Below are positions 15,371 to 21,981 of a stretch of 64,000 nucleotides of DNA, in pieces. The notes below the pieces were generated by a model. The model had not been told where the DNA came from. It did not search any database and saw only the letters and a program-made list of their open reading frames with translations. A program made the position numbers and the translations under genes. Source of the stretch: Pseudonocardia sp. MH-G8 (lineage in GTDB: Bacteria > Actinomycetota > Actinomycetes > Mycobacteriales > Pseudonocardiaceae); assembly GCF_002262885.1 (NCBI RefSeq), contig NZ_NKYF01000003.1, positions 314,382-378,381 of the forward strand. Direction: 5' to 3'. Position 1 is the stretch's first letter, and every line of letters begins with the position of its first letter.

Positions 15371-16279
15371 CTAGGAACCGTCGGCGGCGGGTGTCAACGC
15401 CGCCCGCGCCCGCCGGGCGGTGAGGAGCACCGCCACCGCATTGGCCGTGACGACGAGCGCGATGCCGAGCCAGTCGAGCGCGGCGAGCGCCTGCCCGAGC
15501 ACGACGGCGCCGATCGCCGCCGCGTAGACCGGGCTGCCGCTCATGAAGATCCCGAAGAGGTGGGCGGGGACGCGGCGCAGGGCCAGCAGGTCGGCCAGGA
15601 ACGGCACGACCGAGGCCAGCACGCCGGCGGTGGCGGCGTAGGCGAGGGCGGCGGGGGTCGGCGGGTGGGCGATGAGGATCGCCACCCCGACCGGCACGTA
15701 CACCAGCGCCGACACGACACCGGCCGCCGCCGAGCCCTCCACGCCCGGCGTGCGCCTGCCGACGGTGCGGTTGAGCAGGATGTAGCAGGCCCAGCACAGG
15801 GCGGCGAGCAGCGCCAACCCGATGCCGAGGGCGTCGGTCGCCGGCTGCGGGCGCGTGAGCACCACGACCCCTGCGGCGGCGAGCGCCGCACAGCCCAGAG
15901 TGGCACGATGCCGGGCGCCGGCCAGCGCGACGGCCAGCGGTCCGAGGAACTCGAGGGTGACCGCCAACCCGAGCCCGATGCGGTCGATCGCGCTGTAGAG
16001 CGACACGTTCATGACGGCGAACACCGCGGCCAGCCCGAGCACCGGCCACCACTGCTGCCGCGTGAACGAGCGCAGCCGCGGCCGCCCGACCGCCAGCAGC
16101 ACCACCGCGGCCACCCACTGGCGCACCGCCACCACGCCGACCGGCCCGATCACGTCGAAGGCGAGCGCGCCCGCCGCCGCTCCGGACTGGCTCGCCAGCC
16201 CGCTGCCCACCATGAGCGCCACCCCGGAGGCCCGGAGGCGGTCGGGAGCCGGAGCGGAGGTCGGGGTGCCGGTGTCCAC
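15371..16279 (-). CDS. EamA/DMT superfamily exporter (RhtA-like)
   Basis: A 302-residue protein from GTG 16279 with ten predicted helices in two EamA repeats. AVRQWVAAVVLLAVGRPRL, YSAIDRIGLGLAVTLEFLGPLAVALAG and the second-half SGSPVYAAAIGAVVLGQALAALDWLGIALVV resemble the RhtA-type amino-acid and metabolite exporters. It is divergent from a LysR gene with a 68-bp intergenic region, so it is very likely that regulator's target. Substrate unknown. Confidence 0.88.
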   Translation of the reverse strand: MDTGTPTSAPAPDRLRASGVALMVGSGLASQSGAAAGALAFDVIGPVGVVAVRQWVAAVVLLAVGRPRLRSFTRQQWWPVLGLAAVFAVMNVSLYSAIDRIGLGLAVTLEFLGPLAVALAGARHRATLGCAALAAAGVVVLTRPQPATDALGIGLALLAALCWACYILLNRTVGRRTPGVEGSAAAGVVSALVYVPVGVAILIAHPPTPAALAYAATAGVLASVVPFLADLLALRRVPAHLFGIFMSGSPVYAAAIGAVVLGQALAALDWLGIALVVTANAVAVLLTARRARAALTPAADGS

Positions 16280-16320
16280 GCCGCCAGGGTGCGCCGCTGC
16301 AGACCATTCGCAAAATGCAA

Positions 16321-16334
16321 TGCGCGCCCGCGCA
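16321..16334. promoter_or_regulatory. Palindrome TGCGC-gccc-GCGCA upstream of LysR gene
   Basis: Inverted repeat centred 20 bp before the LysR start and 48 bp before the divergent exporter start. It is a likely autoregulatory or activation site for the LysR protein. Confidence 0.4.
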
Positions 16335-16347
16335 ATACGCTGGACGC

Positions 16348-17232
16348 ATGGATGTCGAGCTGCGGCACCTGCGCTGCCTCGTGGCGATCGTCGACGCCGG
16401 TGGTTTCACCGGCGCGGCCGTCGAGCTGGGCCTCACGCAGCCGTCGGTCTCCCGCACACTGGCGGCGCTGGAGGATGCGCTCGGGGCCCGGCTGCTGCGC
16501 CGCACCAGCCGGGAGGTGGTGCTCACCGCCGCGGGCGAGCGCGTGGTGAGCCGGGCGCGGCGGGTGCTCGCCGAGGTCGAGGACCTGGCGCGGGAGGTGC
16601 GCGGCGGCGCGGCCCGCCTGCGCCTGGGCCACGCGTGGGCGGCCGTCGGGAAGCACACGCTCGCGCTGCAGCGGCGGTGGGCCGCGCAGCACCCGGACGT
16701 CACGCTGCAGCTCGTGCGCACCAACTCACCGACCGGCGGGCTCGCCGAGGGCGCCTGCGACGTCGCCGTCGTGCGCTCCGCATCCGCGGTGCTCGACCCG
16801 GGGCGCATCGATCCCCGCCGGTTCGACGGGGCCGTCGTCGGCCTGGAGCCGCGCTACGCGGCGCTCGCCGCGGACGACCCGCTCGCCCGGCGGCGCCAGC
16901 TGCGGACGGCCGACCTGGCGAGCCGGGTCCTCGCGGTCGACCCGCGCACCGGCACCGGCACGGTCGAGCTCTGGCCGCCCGGCGCCCGCCCCGAGGTGGA
17001 GGAGACCCGCGACGTCGACGACTGGCTCGCCGTCATCGCCACCGGGCGCTGCATCGGGGTCACCGCGGAGAGCACCCTCACGCAGTACCGGCGCCAGGGT
17101 GTCGTGTTCCGCCGCCTGCGCGGTGCGCCGCCCGTTCCGGTGCGGCTCGTCTGGTGGCGCGACGACCGCCACCCGGCCACCGACGACGTGGTCGGGCTGC
17201 TCGTGGAGCTCTACGGCGGGTACGGACGATGA
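16348..17232 (+). CDS. LysR family transcriptional regulator
   Basis: 294 residues from ATG 16348. The N-terminal HTH is MDVELRHLRCLVAIVDAGGFTGAAVELGLTQPSVSRTLAALEDALGARLLRR; the C-terminal periplasmic-binding-like effector domain starts at about residue 90 (RLRLGHAWAAVGKHTLALQRRWA). It is divergent from the DMT exporter, a common exporter-regulator pairing in which the regulator senses the exported metabolite. Confidence 0.92.
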   Translation: MDVELRHLRCLVAIVDAGGFTGAAVELGLTQPSVSRTLAALEDALGARLLRRTSREVVLTAAGERVVSRARRVLAEVEDLAREVRGGAARLRLGHAWAAVGKHTLALQRRWAAQHPDVTLQLVRTNSPTGGLAEGACDVAVVRSASAVLDPGRIDPRRFDGAVVGLEPRYAALAADDPLARRRQLRTADLASRVLAVDPRTGTGTVELWPPGARPEVEETRDVDDWLAVIATGRCIGVTAESTLTQYRRQGVVFRRLRGAPPVPVRLVWWRDDRHPATDDVVGLLVELYGGYGR

Positions 17233-17239
17233 CACTTCC

Positions 17240-17303
17240 AGAGCACTGCTCTTGACGAAGAGCGCCGCCCTCCGACATGCTTGCGGCGTCGCGAGCACTG
17301 CTC
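17240..17303. promoter_or_regulatory. Twin GAGCACTGCTC operators flanking a promoter
   Basis: Perfect palindromic core GAGCACTGCTC at 17241-17251 (extended to AGAGCACTGCTCT, 17240-17252) and again at 17293-17303, 52 bp or about five helical turns apart. Between them, TTGACG (17252-17257) with a weak -10 at about 17275-17281 fits a sigma-A promoter for the 17322 gene. Palindromes of this form are typical of TetR-family operators. No TetR gene lies in the window. Confidence 0.6.
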
Positions 17304-17321
17304 TCTCCCGAAGGGCCGATC

Positions 17322-17999
17322 ATGTCGCACCGCCCCGTCCCACCCACCGGTACCGCGCTCCGCCGCACCGGCGCCGCCGCGTTCGCCGTGGCAGGCGCCC
17401 TCTTCGTCCTCTACCCCGCGGCGCGGCCCTACGGCGACCTCGACCCCGCCACCACGGCGGCCGCGTTCAGCTCGCCCTGGTGGCTCGCGTCCCACCTGGC
17501 TGCCGTGCTCGGCTTCGTGCTCGCGGGGACCGGCCTGGTGGCGCTGTTCCTGCGCCACCGCACCACGCCGCTCGCGGTCGCGGCCGGCACCTGGTGGCTC
17601 GGCACGGCCCTGACCGTCACCTACTACGGCGCGGAGACCTTCGCGCTGCACGCCCTCGGCACCGGGATCGAGGATCCGGCACTGCTCGCGCGGCTCGCCG
17701 AGGCGATCCGGATGGGGCCGGCGCAGGTCACGGTCTTCGCCACCGGACTCGTCCTGCTCGCGGCGGCCGGCGTGCTCACCGCGGTCGCACTGCGGTCCCT
17801 GCACGGCGCGGCGCTGCCCTTCGCCGCGGGTGCCGTGCTGTTCCTGCCGCAGTTCTTCGCCGAGCCGGGGTTCCGGGTCGTCCACGGCACGTTGCTCGGC
17901 CTGGGCTGCCTGCTGCTCGCCGCGCACCTCGCGCGGCGGCCGGCCGCGGCGCCCGTCGCGACCGGGCCGGTCGCCCCGCCGGTGCCGAGCGCGGCCTGA
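17322..17999 (+). CDS. Integral membrane protein of unknown function
   Basis: 225 residues from ATG 17322, with six predicted helices, e.g. GAAAFAVAGALFVLYPAA, WLASHLAAVLGFVLAGTGLVALFL, VFATGLVLLAAAGVLTAVAL and GTLLGLGCLLLAAHLARR. AARPYGDLDPATTAAAFSSPWWLASH resembles DUF4386-like or stress membrane proteins of actinobacteria, but I cannot assign it firmly. The most telling feature is the promoter: two identical palindromes bracket it, so expression is probably tightly repressed by an unlinked TetR-type protein, perhaps responding to a drug or lipid. Confidence 0.7.
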   Translation: MSHRPVPPTGTALRRTGAAAFAVAGALFVLYPAARPYGDLDPATTAAAFSSPWWLASHLAAVLGFVLAGTGLVALFLRHRTTPLAVAAGTWWLGTALTVTYYGAETFALHALGTGIEDPALLARLAEAIRMGPAQVTVFATGLVLLAAAGVLTAVALRSLHGAALPFAAGAVLFLPQFFAEPGFRVVHGTLLGLGCLLLAAHLARRPAAAPVATGPVAPPVPSAA

Positions 18000-18059
18000 C
18001 CGAGGCCCGGGTCTTCATGATCGCCAGATGGGGCGCGGCCGGCCGGGAGGGTCCGCGGT

Positions 18060-18191
18060 GATCGATCTGATCAGCACCTGGCGGCGGGCGCTGCGGCACT
18101 GGCGTACTTCTCGGAGTGATCACGGCCCGGTGATCGGTCCGAGCAGCGCGTGGGTGCTGTCGCGGCGACGTCAGGTACTTCTCGCAGCGAT
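18060..18191 (+). repeat. 132-bp dispersed element, copy 1
   Basis: About 118 of 132 bases match the reverse complement of 48051-48182 by manual alignment. Inside is a hairpin with two 14-nt arms (CTCGGAGTGATCAC and GTGATCGGTCCGAG, 12 of 14 paired) around a 5-nt loop, at about 18110-18142. The last stretch, GTGGGTGCTGTCGCGGCGAC and what follows, is nearly identical in both copies. The element overlaps the 3' part of the YidD reading frame. Confidence 0.8.
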
Positions 18192-18586
18192 GGTCGTCGT
18201 TGGCACGGCGGACCACACTCGCCCACCCGCCGGGCGGCGGTGGCGAGCCCGCGCCGCGGGCCGAGCGACATGACGGCCGCGAGCGCGTACGCGCTGCAGC
18301 TCGGGGTGGACGGGCAGCGCGGCGTGAACCGGGTGAACCACCTCCGGTAGGCACGCAGGAGCCCCACGACGGGTCGCCGGCCCGCGGCGTCAGGCACCAG
18401 GAACGCGGCGAGGAACAGGACGGACGAGACGCGGAGCAGGTTGCAGCCGCCGATCCCGTCGCAGCCGTCGCAACCGCCACAGCCGGAGGCCGCGTCCCCG
18501 GCGACGTCGCCGACCTCAGCGGCCCCGCCCAGCCGATCCGCAGGAGATGCGCGCTCCGACGCCTCCTCGTCACCCGGAACGGTCAC
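18071..18586 (-). CDS. yidD: YidD-family membrane protein insertion efficiency factor
   Basis: 171 residues from GTG 18586, fixed by GGGAGGAG six bases upstream. The core at about residues 70-125 reads LLRAYRRWFTRFTPRCPSTPSCSAYALAAVMSLG, then RGLATAARRVGECG: the conserved YidD pattern of 'R..P.C...PSCS.YA' with catalytic-like cysteines. A Cys-rich stretch GCGGCDGCDGIGGCN and a hydrophobic helix precede it, as in other actinobacterial forms. YidD is thought to assist YidC-dependent membrane insertion. It normally sits between rnpA and yidC; here it stands alone beside a HAD phosphatase. Its last about 40 codons lie in a dispersed repeat, so the C-terminus is probably not native. It could be a secondary paralog. 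Confidence 0.8.
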   Translation of the reverse strand: MTVPGDEEASERASPADRLGGAAEVGDVAGDAASGCGGCDGCDGIGGCNLLRVSSVLFLAAFLVPDAAGRRPVVGLLRAYRRWFTRFTPRCPSTPSCSAYALAAVMSLGPRRGLATAARRVGECGPPCQRRPSLREVPDVAATAPTRCSDRSPGRDHSEKYASAAAPAARC

Positions 18587-18658
18587 CGGCGGCTCCTCCC
18601 ACGTCTCGATCGCATCGGTCCGAGTGACGACCGCCGGACCACGCAACGCGGTCCGGGG

Positions 18659-19312
18659 TCAGGCCGTCGTGGTCACCACCAGGCCGTCCGCCACGCGTTC
18701 CACGGTGCACGCGTTCAGGTCGGGGACCACGACATCGGCGGACGTCAGCTCCGAGGCCGGGTGCGAGGTCGCCACGGCCACCGTGTGCGCGCCCGCCGCG
18801 CGGCCCGCTCCGATGCCGGCAGGCGCGTCCTCGACCACCAGGCACCGGGTGATGTCGTACCCGAGCGCGGCCGCCGCCTTCAGGTAGCCCTCCGGATCTG
18901 GCTTGCCGGCGCTGACGTCGCCCGCCGAGACGAGCACCTCGGGAACGGGCAGGCCCGCGGCGGCCAGGCGGGCCTGCATCAACACCCGCGAGCCCGACGT
19001 CACCGCGGCCCAGCGATCAGCGGGGAGGTCCCGCAGCAGCGTCCGTGTGGCGGGCAGCGCGATCACCTCGTCCAGGTCGGCCAGCTCCAGCTCCGCCAAC
19101 GCCGCGACGCCCGCCGCCTGCTCCTCGACCGGCAGGAACCGGGCGATCGTGTCCTCGCTGCGCCGGCCGTGGCACACGCGCAGGATCTCCTCGGGGTCGA
19201 GGCCGTACCGGCCCGCCCAGGCCGTCCAGCTCCGGACGACCGCGCCGGTGGAGTCCACCAGCGTGCCGTCGATGTCGAACAGCACGGCATCGACGCGGAA
19301 ACGCACGATCAC
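18659..19312 (-). CDS. HAD-superfamily sugar phosphatase-like hydrolase
   Basis: A 217-residue protein from GTG 19312. Motif I FDIDGTLVDST (nucleophile and acid-base Asp) at about residue 11, motif II VTSGSR, motif III Lys in DVSAGKPDPEGYL and motif IV VVEDAPAGI are all intact. The helical cap between motifs I and II puts it in subfamily IA. AAGLPVPEVLVSAGDVSAGKPDP resembles 2-deoxyglucose-6-phosphate or glycerol-phosphate phosphatases. It dephosphorylates small phosphorylated metabolites; the exact one is not determined. Confidence 0.9.
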   Translation of the reverse strand: MIVRFRVDAVLFDIDGTLVDSTGAVVRSWTAWAGRYGLDPEEILRVCHGRRSEDTIARFLPVEEQAAGVAALAELELADLDEVIALPATRTLLRDLPADRWAAVTSGSRVLMQARLAAAGLPVPEVLVSAGDVSAGKPDPEGYLKAAAALGYDITRCLVVEDAPAGIGAGRAAGAHTVAVATSHPASELTSADVVVPDLNACTVERVADGLVVTTTA

Positions 19313-19345
19313 ACGCTACGTCACGGCCCGATCGGTGACGAAGGC

Positions 19346-19534
19346 TCAGTCCGGGCGCTTCCGGAGCGCGCGGAGCTGCTCCCGCAGCTCCTCCAGGTCC
19401 CACCGGTACTGGTTCCCGGGCGTGACGACGGTCGGCATCAGCCGGCCCTCCTTCGCCCACCGCGACAGGCTCCGCTCAGCCAGGCCGAGCGCCGCAGCGG
19501 CCTCGGGGGTGGTGAGCAGTCGGTCCGGCGCCAC
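19346..19534 (-). CDS. Small MerR/excisionase-type HTH protein
   Basis: 62 residues from GTG 19534. RLLTTPEAAAALGLAERSLSRWAKEGRLMPTVVTPGNQYRWDLEELREQL is a single winged HTH of the MerR/excisionase (HTH_17) type, with no effector domain. It resembles 35864-36064 closely (LGVSASSLARWAKEGRVTPALVTPGG), and both copies face a 98-aa gene across a short intergenic region. It may repress that partner; the intervening DNA has six 9-bp repeats that would suit such a protein. A role in phage or plasmid excision is the alternative, but no integrase is near. Confidence 0.75.
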   Translation of the reverse strand: MAPDRLLTTPEAAAALGLAERSLSRWAKEGRLMPTVVTPGNQYRWDLEELREQLRALRKRPD

Positions 19535-19577
19535 GCAACGGACCCTAAGCCGCCGATACGGCCTGGTCAGCCGTGAT

Positions 19578-19631
19578 GGCGAGCACGGCGAGCAGGGCGA
19601 GTAAGACGAGCGAGGCGAGAATGGCGAGAAT
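19578..19631 (+). repeat. Six 9-bp tandem repeats (consensus GGCGAGNNN)
   Basis: Units at 19578, 19587, 19596, 19605, 19614 and 19623 read ggcgagcac, ggcgagcag, ggcgagtaa, gacgagcga, ggcgagaat and ggcgagaat. They fill the centre of the divergent promoter between the HTH gene (19534) and the 98-aa gene (19649). Iteron-like spacing near one helical turn suggests cooperative binding by a small DNA-binding protein. Confidence 0.8.
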
Positions 19632-19636
19632 CGCGG

Positions 19637-19642
19637 TAGGCT
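19637..19642 (+). promoter_or_regulatory. -10 element TAGGCT, probable leaderless start
   Basis: TAGGCT ends six bases before the ATG at 19649, the spacing expected for a leaderless actinobacterial transcript starting at the A of ATG. The paralogous gene at 36160 has TAGGCT at 36143-36148. Confidence 0.55.
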
Positions 19643-19648
19643 CACCCC

Positions 19649-19945
19649 ATGGCGTTCTGGGTCACCGCAACGGGCGAGGGGTTCGCGATGGGCGAGGCAG
19701 CAGACGAGGCCGCGGCGCGGCGCATGATCGAGTCCCAGCAGCGCGGCTCCGTGACGTTCGACGAGAACACCGGCCGGTACCGCTGGACCGTGGTGCTCGA
19801 CGGCGGCAAGTCGTCGCACGGGTACGCGGAGACCCGGGACGAGGCCTGGTGGTTCGTCGAGGAGGCCCTGAACCGGCCATACCGCGGGACCCGGTACCGA
19901 GGACCACGAGGACGCTTCTCGCTCCCGCCTCAGCCGCGCTCCTGA
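19649..19945 (+). CDS. Small conserved protein, partner of HTH gene (copy 1)
   Basis: A 98-residue protein. MAFWVTATGEGFAMGEAADEAAARRMIESQQ, then RYRWTVVLDGGKSSHGYAETRDEAWWFVEEALNRPYRG. It is clearly homologous along its length to 36160-36456 (MTFWWTA, GEA-DEA, GRYRWAIVMDDEKTSHGWADTESDAWWFVKEAVNRPYR). The second half predicts two beta strands and an amphipathic helix, a pattern also seen in the 73-aa protein at 32441-32662. No enzyme motif, signal or membrane helix is visible. It is expressed divergently from an HTH gene, probably without a leader. Function unknown; a toxin-antitoxin-like or regulatory module is possible. Confidence 0.7.
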   Translation: MAFWVTATGEGFAMGEAADEAAARRMIESQQRGSVTFDENTGRYRWTVVLDGGKSSHGYAETRDEAWWFVEEALNRPYRGTRYRGPRGRFSLPPQPRS

Positions 19946-19984
19946 GATCGGCCCGAGCTCATCGACGATCGTCGGAGCCCACGT

Positions 19985-20680
19985 TCACCGACCCTGCGCG
20001 TCGAGCCCCGCGTCGTGCACGAGCACCGCCACCTGCACGCGGTTGTTGAAGTCGAGCTTGGTCAGGATCGCGGACACGTGGGTCTTCACGGTGGTCACGC
20101 CGATGTGGTGGCGCGCGGCGATCTCCGCGTTGGACCGTCCGGTGCCGATCTCGATCGCCACGGTGCGCTCCCGGTCGGCGAGGGAGTCGAGCTTGCGCCG
20201 GGCCGCGTCGCGCCGGGTGTCCTGTTCGGTCCCGGCGACGCGGTCGATGAGGCGGCGGGTCACCTCCGGGGAGAGCACGGGCCGCCCCTGGGCCGCGTGC
20301 CGGATGGCGACGACGAGCTCGTCGGGCGGGGTGTCCTTGACCAGGAACCCGGCCGCGCCGGCCCGCAAGGCGCGCAGGACGTGCGCGTCGGCGTCGAACG
20401 TGGTGAGCACGACGACCTGCGGTGCGGGGGTCCGGGCGCGGAGGATCTCGGTGGCGGTGATCCCGTCGGTGCCGGGCATCCGGATGTCCATCAGGACCAC
20501 GTGCGGACGGTGGCGGGCGGCCAGCGCGATCGCCTCCGCGCCGTCACCGGCCTCGGCCACCACCCGCAGGTCGGCGGCGCCGCGCAGCATCATGGTCAGG
20601 CCGAAGCGCACGACCGGGTCGTCGTCGGCGAGGAGCACGTCGATCGTCGGCGGCTCCATCGACCGCTCGGCCTCGCTCAC
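19985..20680 (-). CDS. NarL/LuxR-type response regulator
   Basis: 231 residues from GTG 20680, sharing GTGA with the kinase stop. The receiver has IDVLLADDDPVVRFGLTMML, phosphoacceptor Asp in HVVLMDIRMPGTDGI, Thr in VVVLTTFDADA and Lys in GFLVKDTPPDEL. The C-terminal LuxR HTH is DRERTVAIEIGTGRSNAEIAARHHIGVTTVKTHVSAILTKLDFNNRVQVAVLVHDAG. It differs slightly from consensus (TVAIEIG for EVL.L.A), but the recognition helix is intact. It works with the kinase upstream; targets may include the secreted peptidase 21982, which is divergent. Confidence 0.93.
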   Translation of the reverse strand: MSEAERSMEPPTIDVLLADDDPVVRFGLTMMLRGAADLRVVAEAGDGAEAIALAARHRPHVVLMDIRMPGTDGITATEILRARTPAPQVVVLTTFDADAHVLRALRAGAAGFLVKDTPPDELVVAIRHAAQGRPVLSPEVTRRLIDRVAGTEQDTRRDAARRKLDSLADRERTVAIEIGTGRSNAEIAARHHIGVTTVKTHVSAILTKLDFNNRVQVAVLVHDAGLDAQGR

Positions 20681-21849
20681 GCCGACCACCGTATCCGCAT
20701 GCCCAACCGCCACCCACCGGAGCCGGTCGGCCCGTGCTCGAGCCGCCCGCCCACGAGCGCGGCCCGCTCGGCCAGCCCGCGCAACCCTTCCCCGGAGCCG
20801 ATCGGAGGCGCGTGGGGCTCGGGGGGCGCGGGCGGCCGATCGTTGACGATCTCGACGGTCAGGTCGTCGCCCGGCTCGCCGGTGATCCGGACGAGGACGG
20901 GCGCGCCGGGAGCGTGCTTGCGGGCGTTGGTCAGGCCCTCCTGGACGAGCCGGTAGAGCGTGCGACCCACCGTTGCGGGAACGGCGCGACCGCCGGTCGT
21001 CACGCCGGCGGCGTCGCGCAGGTCGACCGGGGTGCCGGAACGCCCGATCTCGTCGACCAGCTCGACCACGTCCTCGACGCCCGGCAGCGGGCGGTCCTCC
21101 TCGGGTGCGCGCAGGACGCCGATCACCTCGCGCAGGTCCTGCATCGCGCGCCGCGCGTTCTCCCGGACCACCTCGGCGGCCCGGGCGATCTCCTCGGCCG
21201 AGGCGCCGCGGTAGTAGGCCAGGGCGCCCGCGTGGACGCTGAGCAGCGACAACCGGTGGCCGAGGACGTCGTGCATCTCCCGTGCGAGGGCCTCGCGCGC
21301 CTCGTGCTGGGAGCGCTCGGCCCGCAGCCGGGCCTCGACCTCGGCGGCCGCGGCCCGTTCGCGCAACGAGGCGACGAGCTGCCGCCGGCTGCGCGTGAGC
21401 ATCCCCCACCCGGCCACGCCGACGACGAGCGCGACCTGGAGCGCCACCAGCAACCACGACGACGTCACCGGCCCGGGACGCAGCGCCAGGAAGACGATGA
21501 ACGCGAGCACGTTGCCCACGGCCACCACCGCGGTGGCCCTCGCCGAGCGGTGGACGGCCACGGTGAGCAGCGCGACCAGCGACGCGGCCGAGACGGCCAG
21601 GGAGAAGGTGCTCAGCAGGACCAGGGCGACGGCGAGCTCCACCGGGAAGCGGCGCCGCCACCACAGGGCGAGGCACCCGAGCCCGCCCGCGGCGTAGTCC
21701 AGGTGCAGCACCCAGTCGGGCAGCGTCAGCGCGGGCTCCGCCCAGTGCACGGCCGGGTAGATCCCGGCCACGGCCGCGAGCCCGACCAGCCCGCCGTCGA
21801 CGAGCCGGTCCCGGACCGTCCCGCGCCCCGCGCCTGCTGTGTCGTCCAT
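20677..21849 (-). CDS. Sensor histidine kinase, HisKA_3 type
   Basis: 390 residues from ATG 21849. The N-terminus has about five membrane helices (GLVGLAAVAGIYPAVHW to LLVALQVALVVGVAGWGM); then comes the dimerisation helix with phosphoacceptor His in LAREMHDVLGHRLSLLSVHAGAL, the DesK/NarX-like HisKA_3 motif. The HATPase domain includes RLVQEGLTNARKHAPGA (N box) and GSGEGLRGLAERAALVGG (G box). It likely senses membrane or envelope state, as kinases with this topology often do, and phosphorylates 19985-20680. Confidence 0.92.
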   Translation of the reverse strand: MDDTAGAGRGTVRDRLVDGGLVGLAAVAGIYPAVHWAEPALTLPDWVLHLDYAAGGLGCLALWWRRRFPVELAVALVLLSTFSLAVSAASLVALLTVAVHRSARATAVVAVGNVLAFIVFLALRPGPVTSSWLLVALQVALVVGVAGWGMLTRSRRQLVASLRERAAAAEVEARLRAERSQHEAREALAREMHDVLGHRLSLLSVHAGALAYYRGASAEEIARAAEVVRENARRAMQDLREVIGVLRAPEEDRPLPGVEDVVELVDEIGRSGTPVDLRDAAGVTTGGRAVPATVGRTLYRLVQEGLTNARKHAPGAPVLVRITGEPGDDLTVEIVNDRPPAPPEPHAPPIGSGEGLRGLAERAALVGGRLEHGPTGSGGWRLGMRIRWSA

Positions 21850-21981
21850 CGGGGACGAGCCTAGGCAGGCCCGCGCGTCACCACCTCCTCCCGAAGGAGG
21901 AGCCACCCTCCGACTTCGGCGGGGCGATCCCCACCCGTCGAGTGATCCACACCTGCGGGTGGCCGCCCTAGCGTCCCTGGC

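Noticed and set aside
14144..16549. Very long plus-strand open frame (about 800 codons) across glucarate dehydratase and the exporter
   Set aside because: It is antisense to two genes with complete catalytic motifs and has Arg/Gly/Pro-rich low-complexity content typical of high-GC shadow frames.
19578..19631. CRISPR-like array
   Set aside because: The 9-bp units are directly tandem with no spacers and no cas genes are present.
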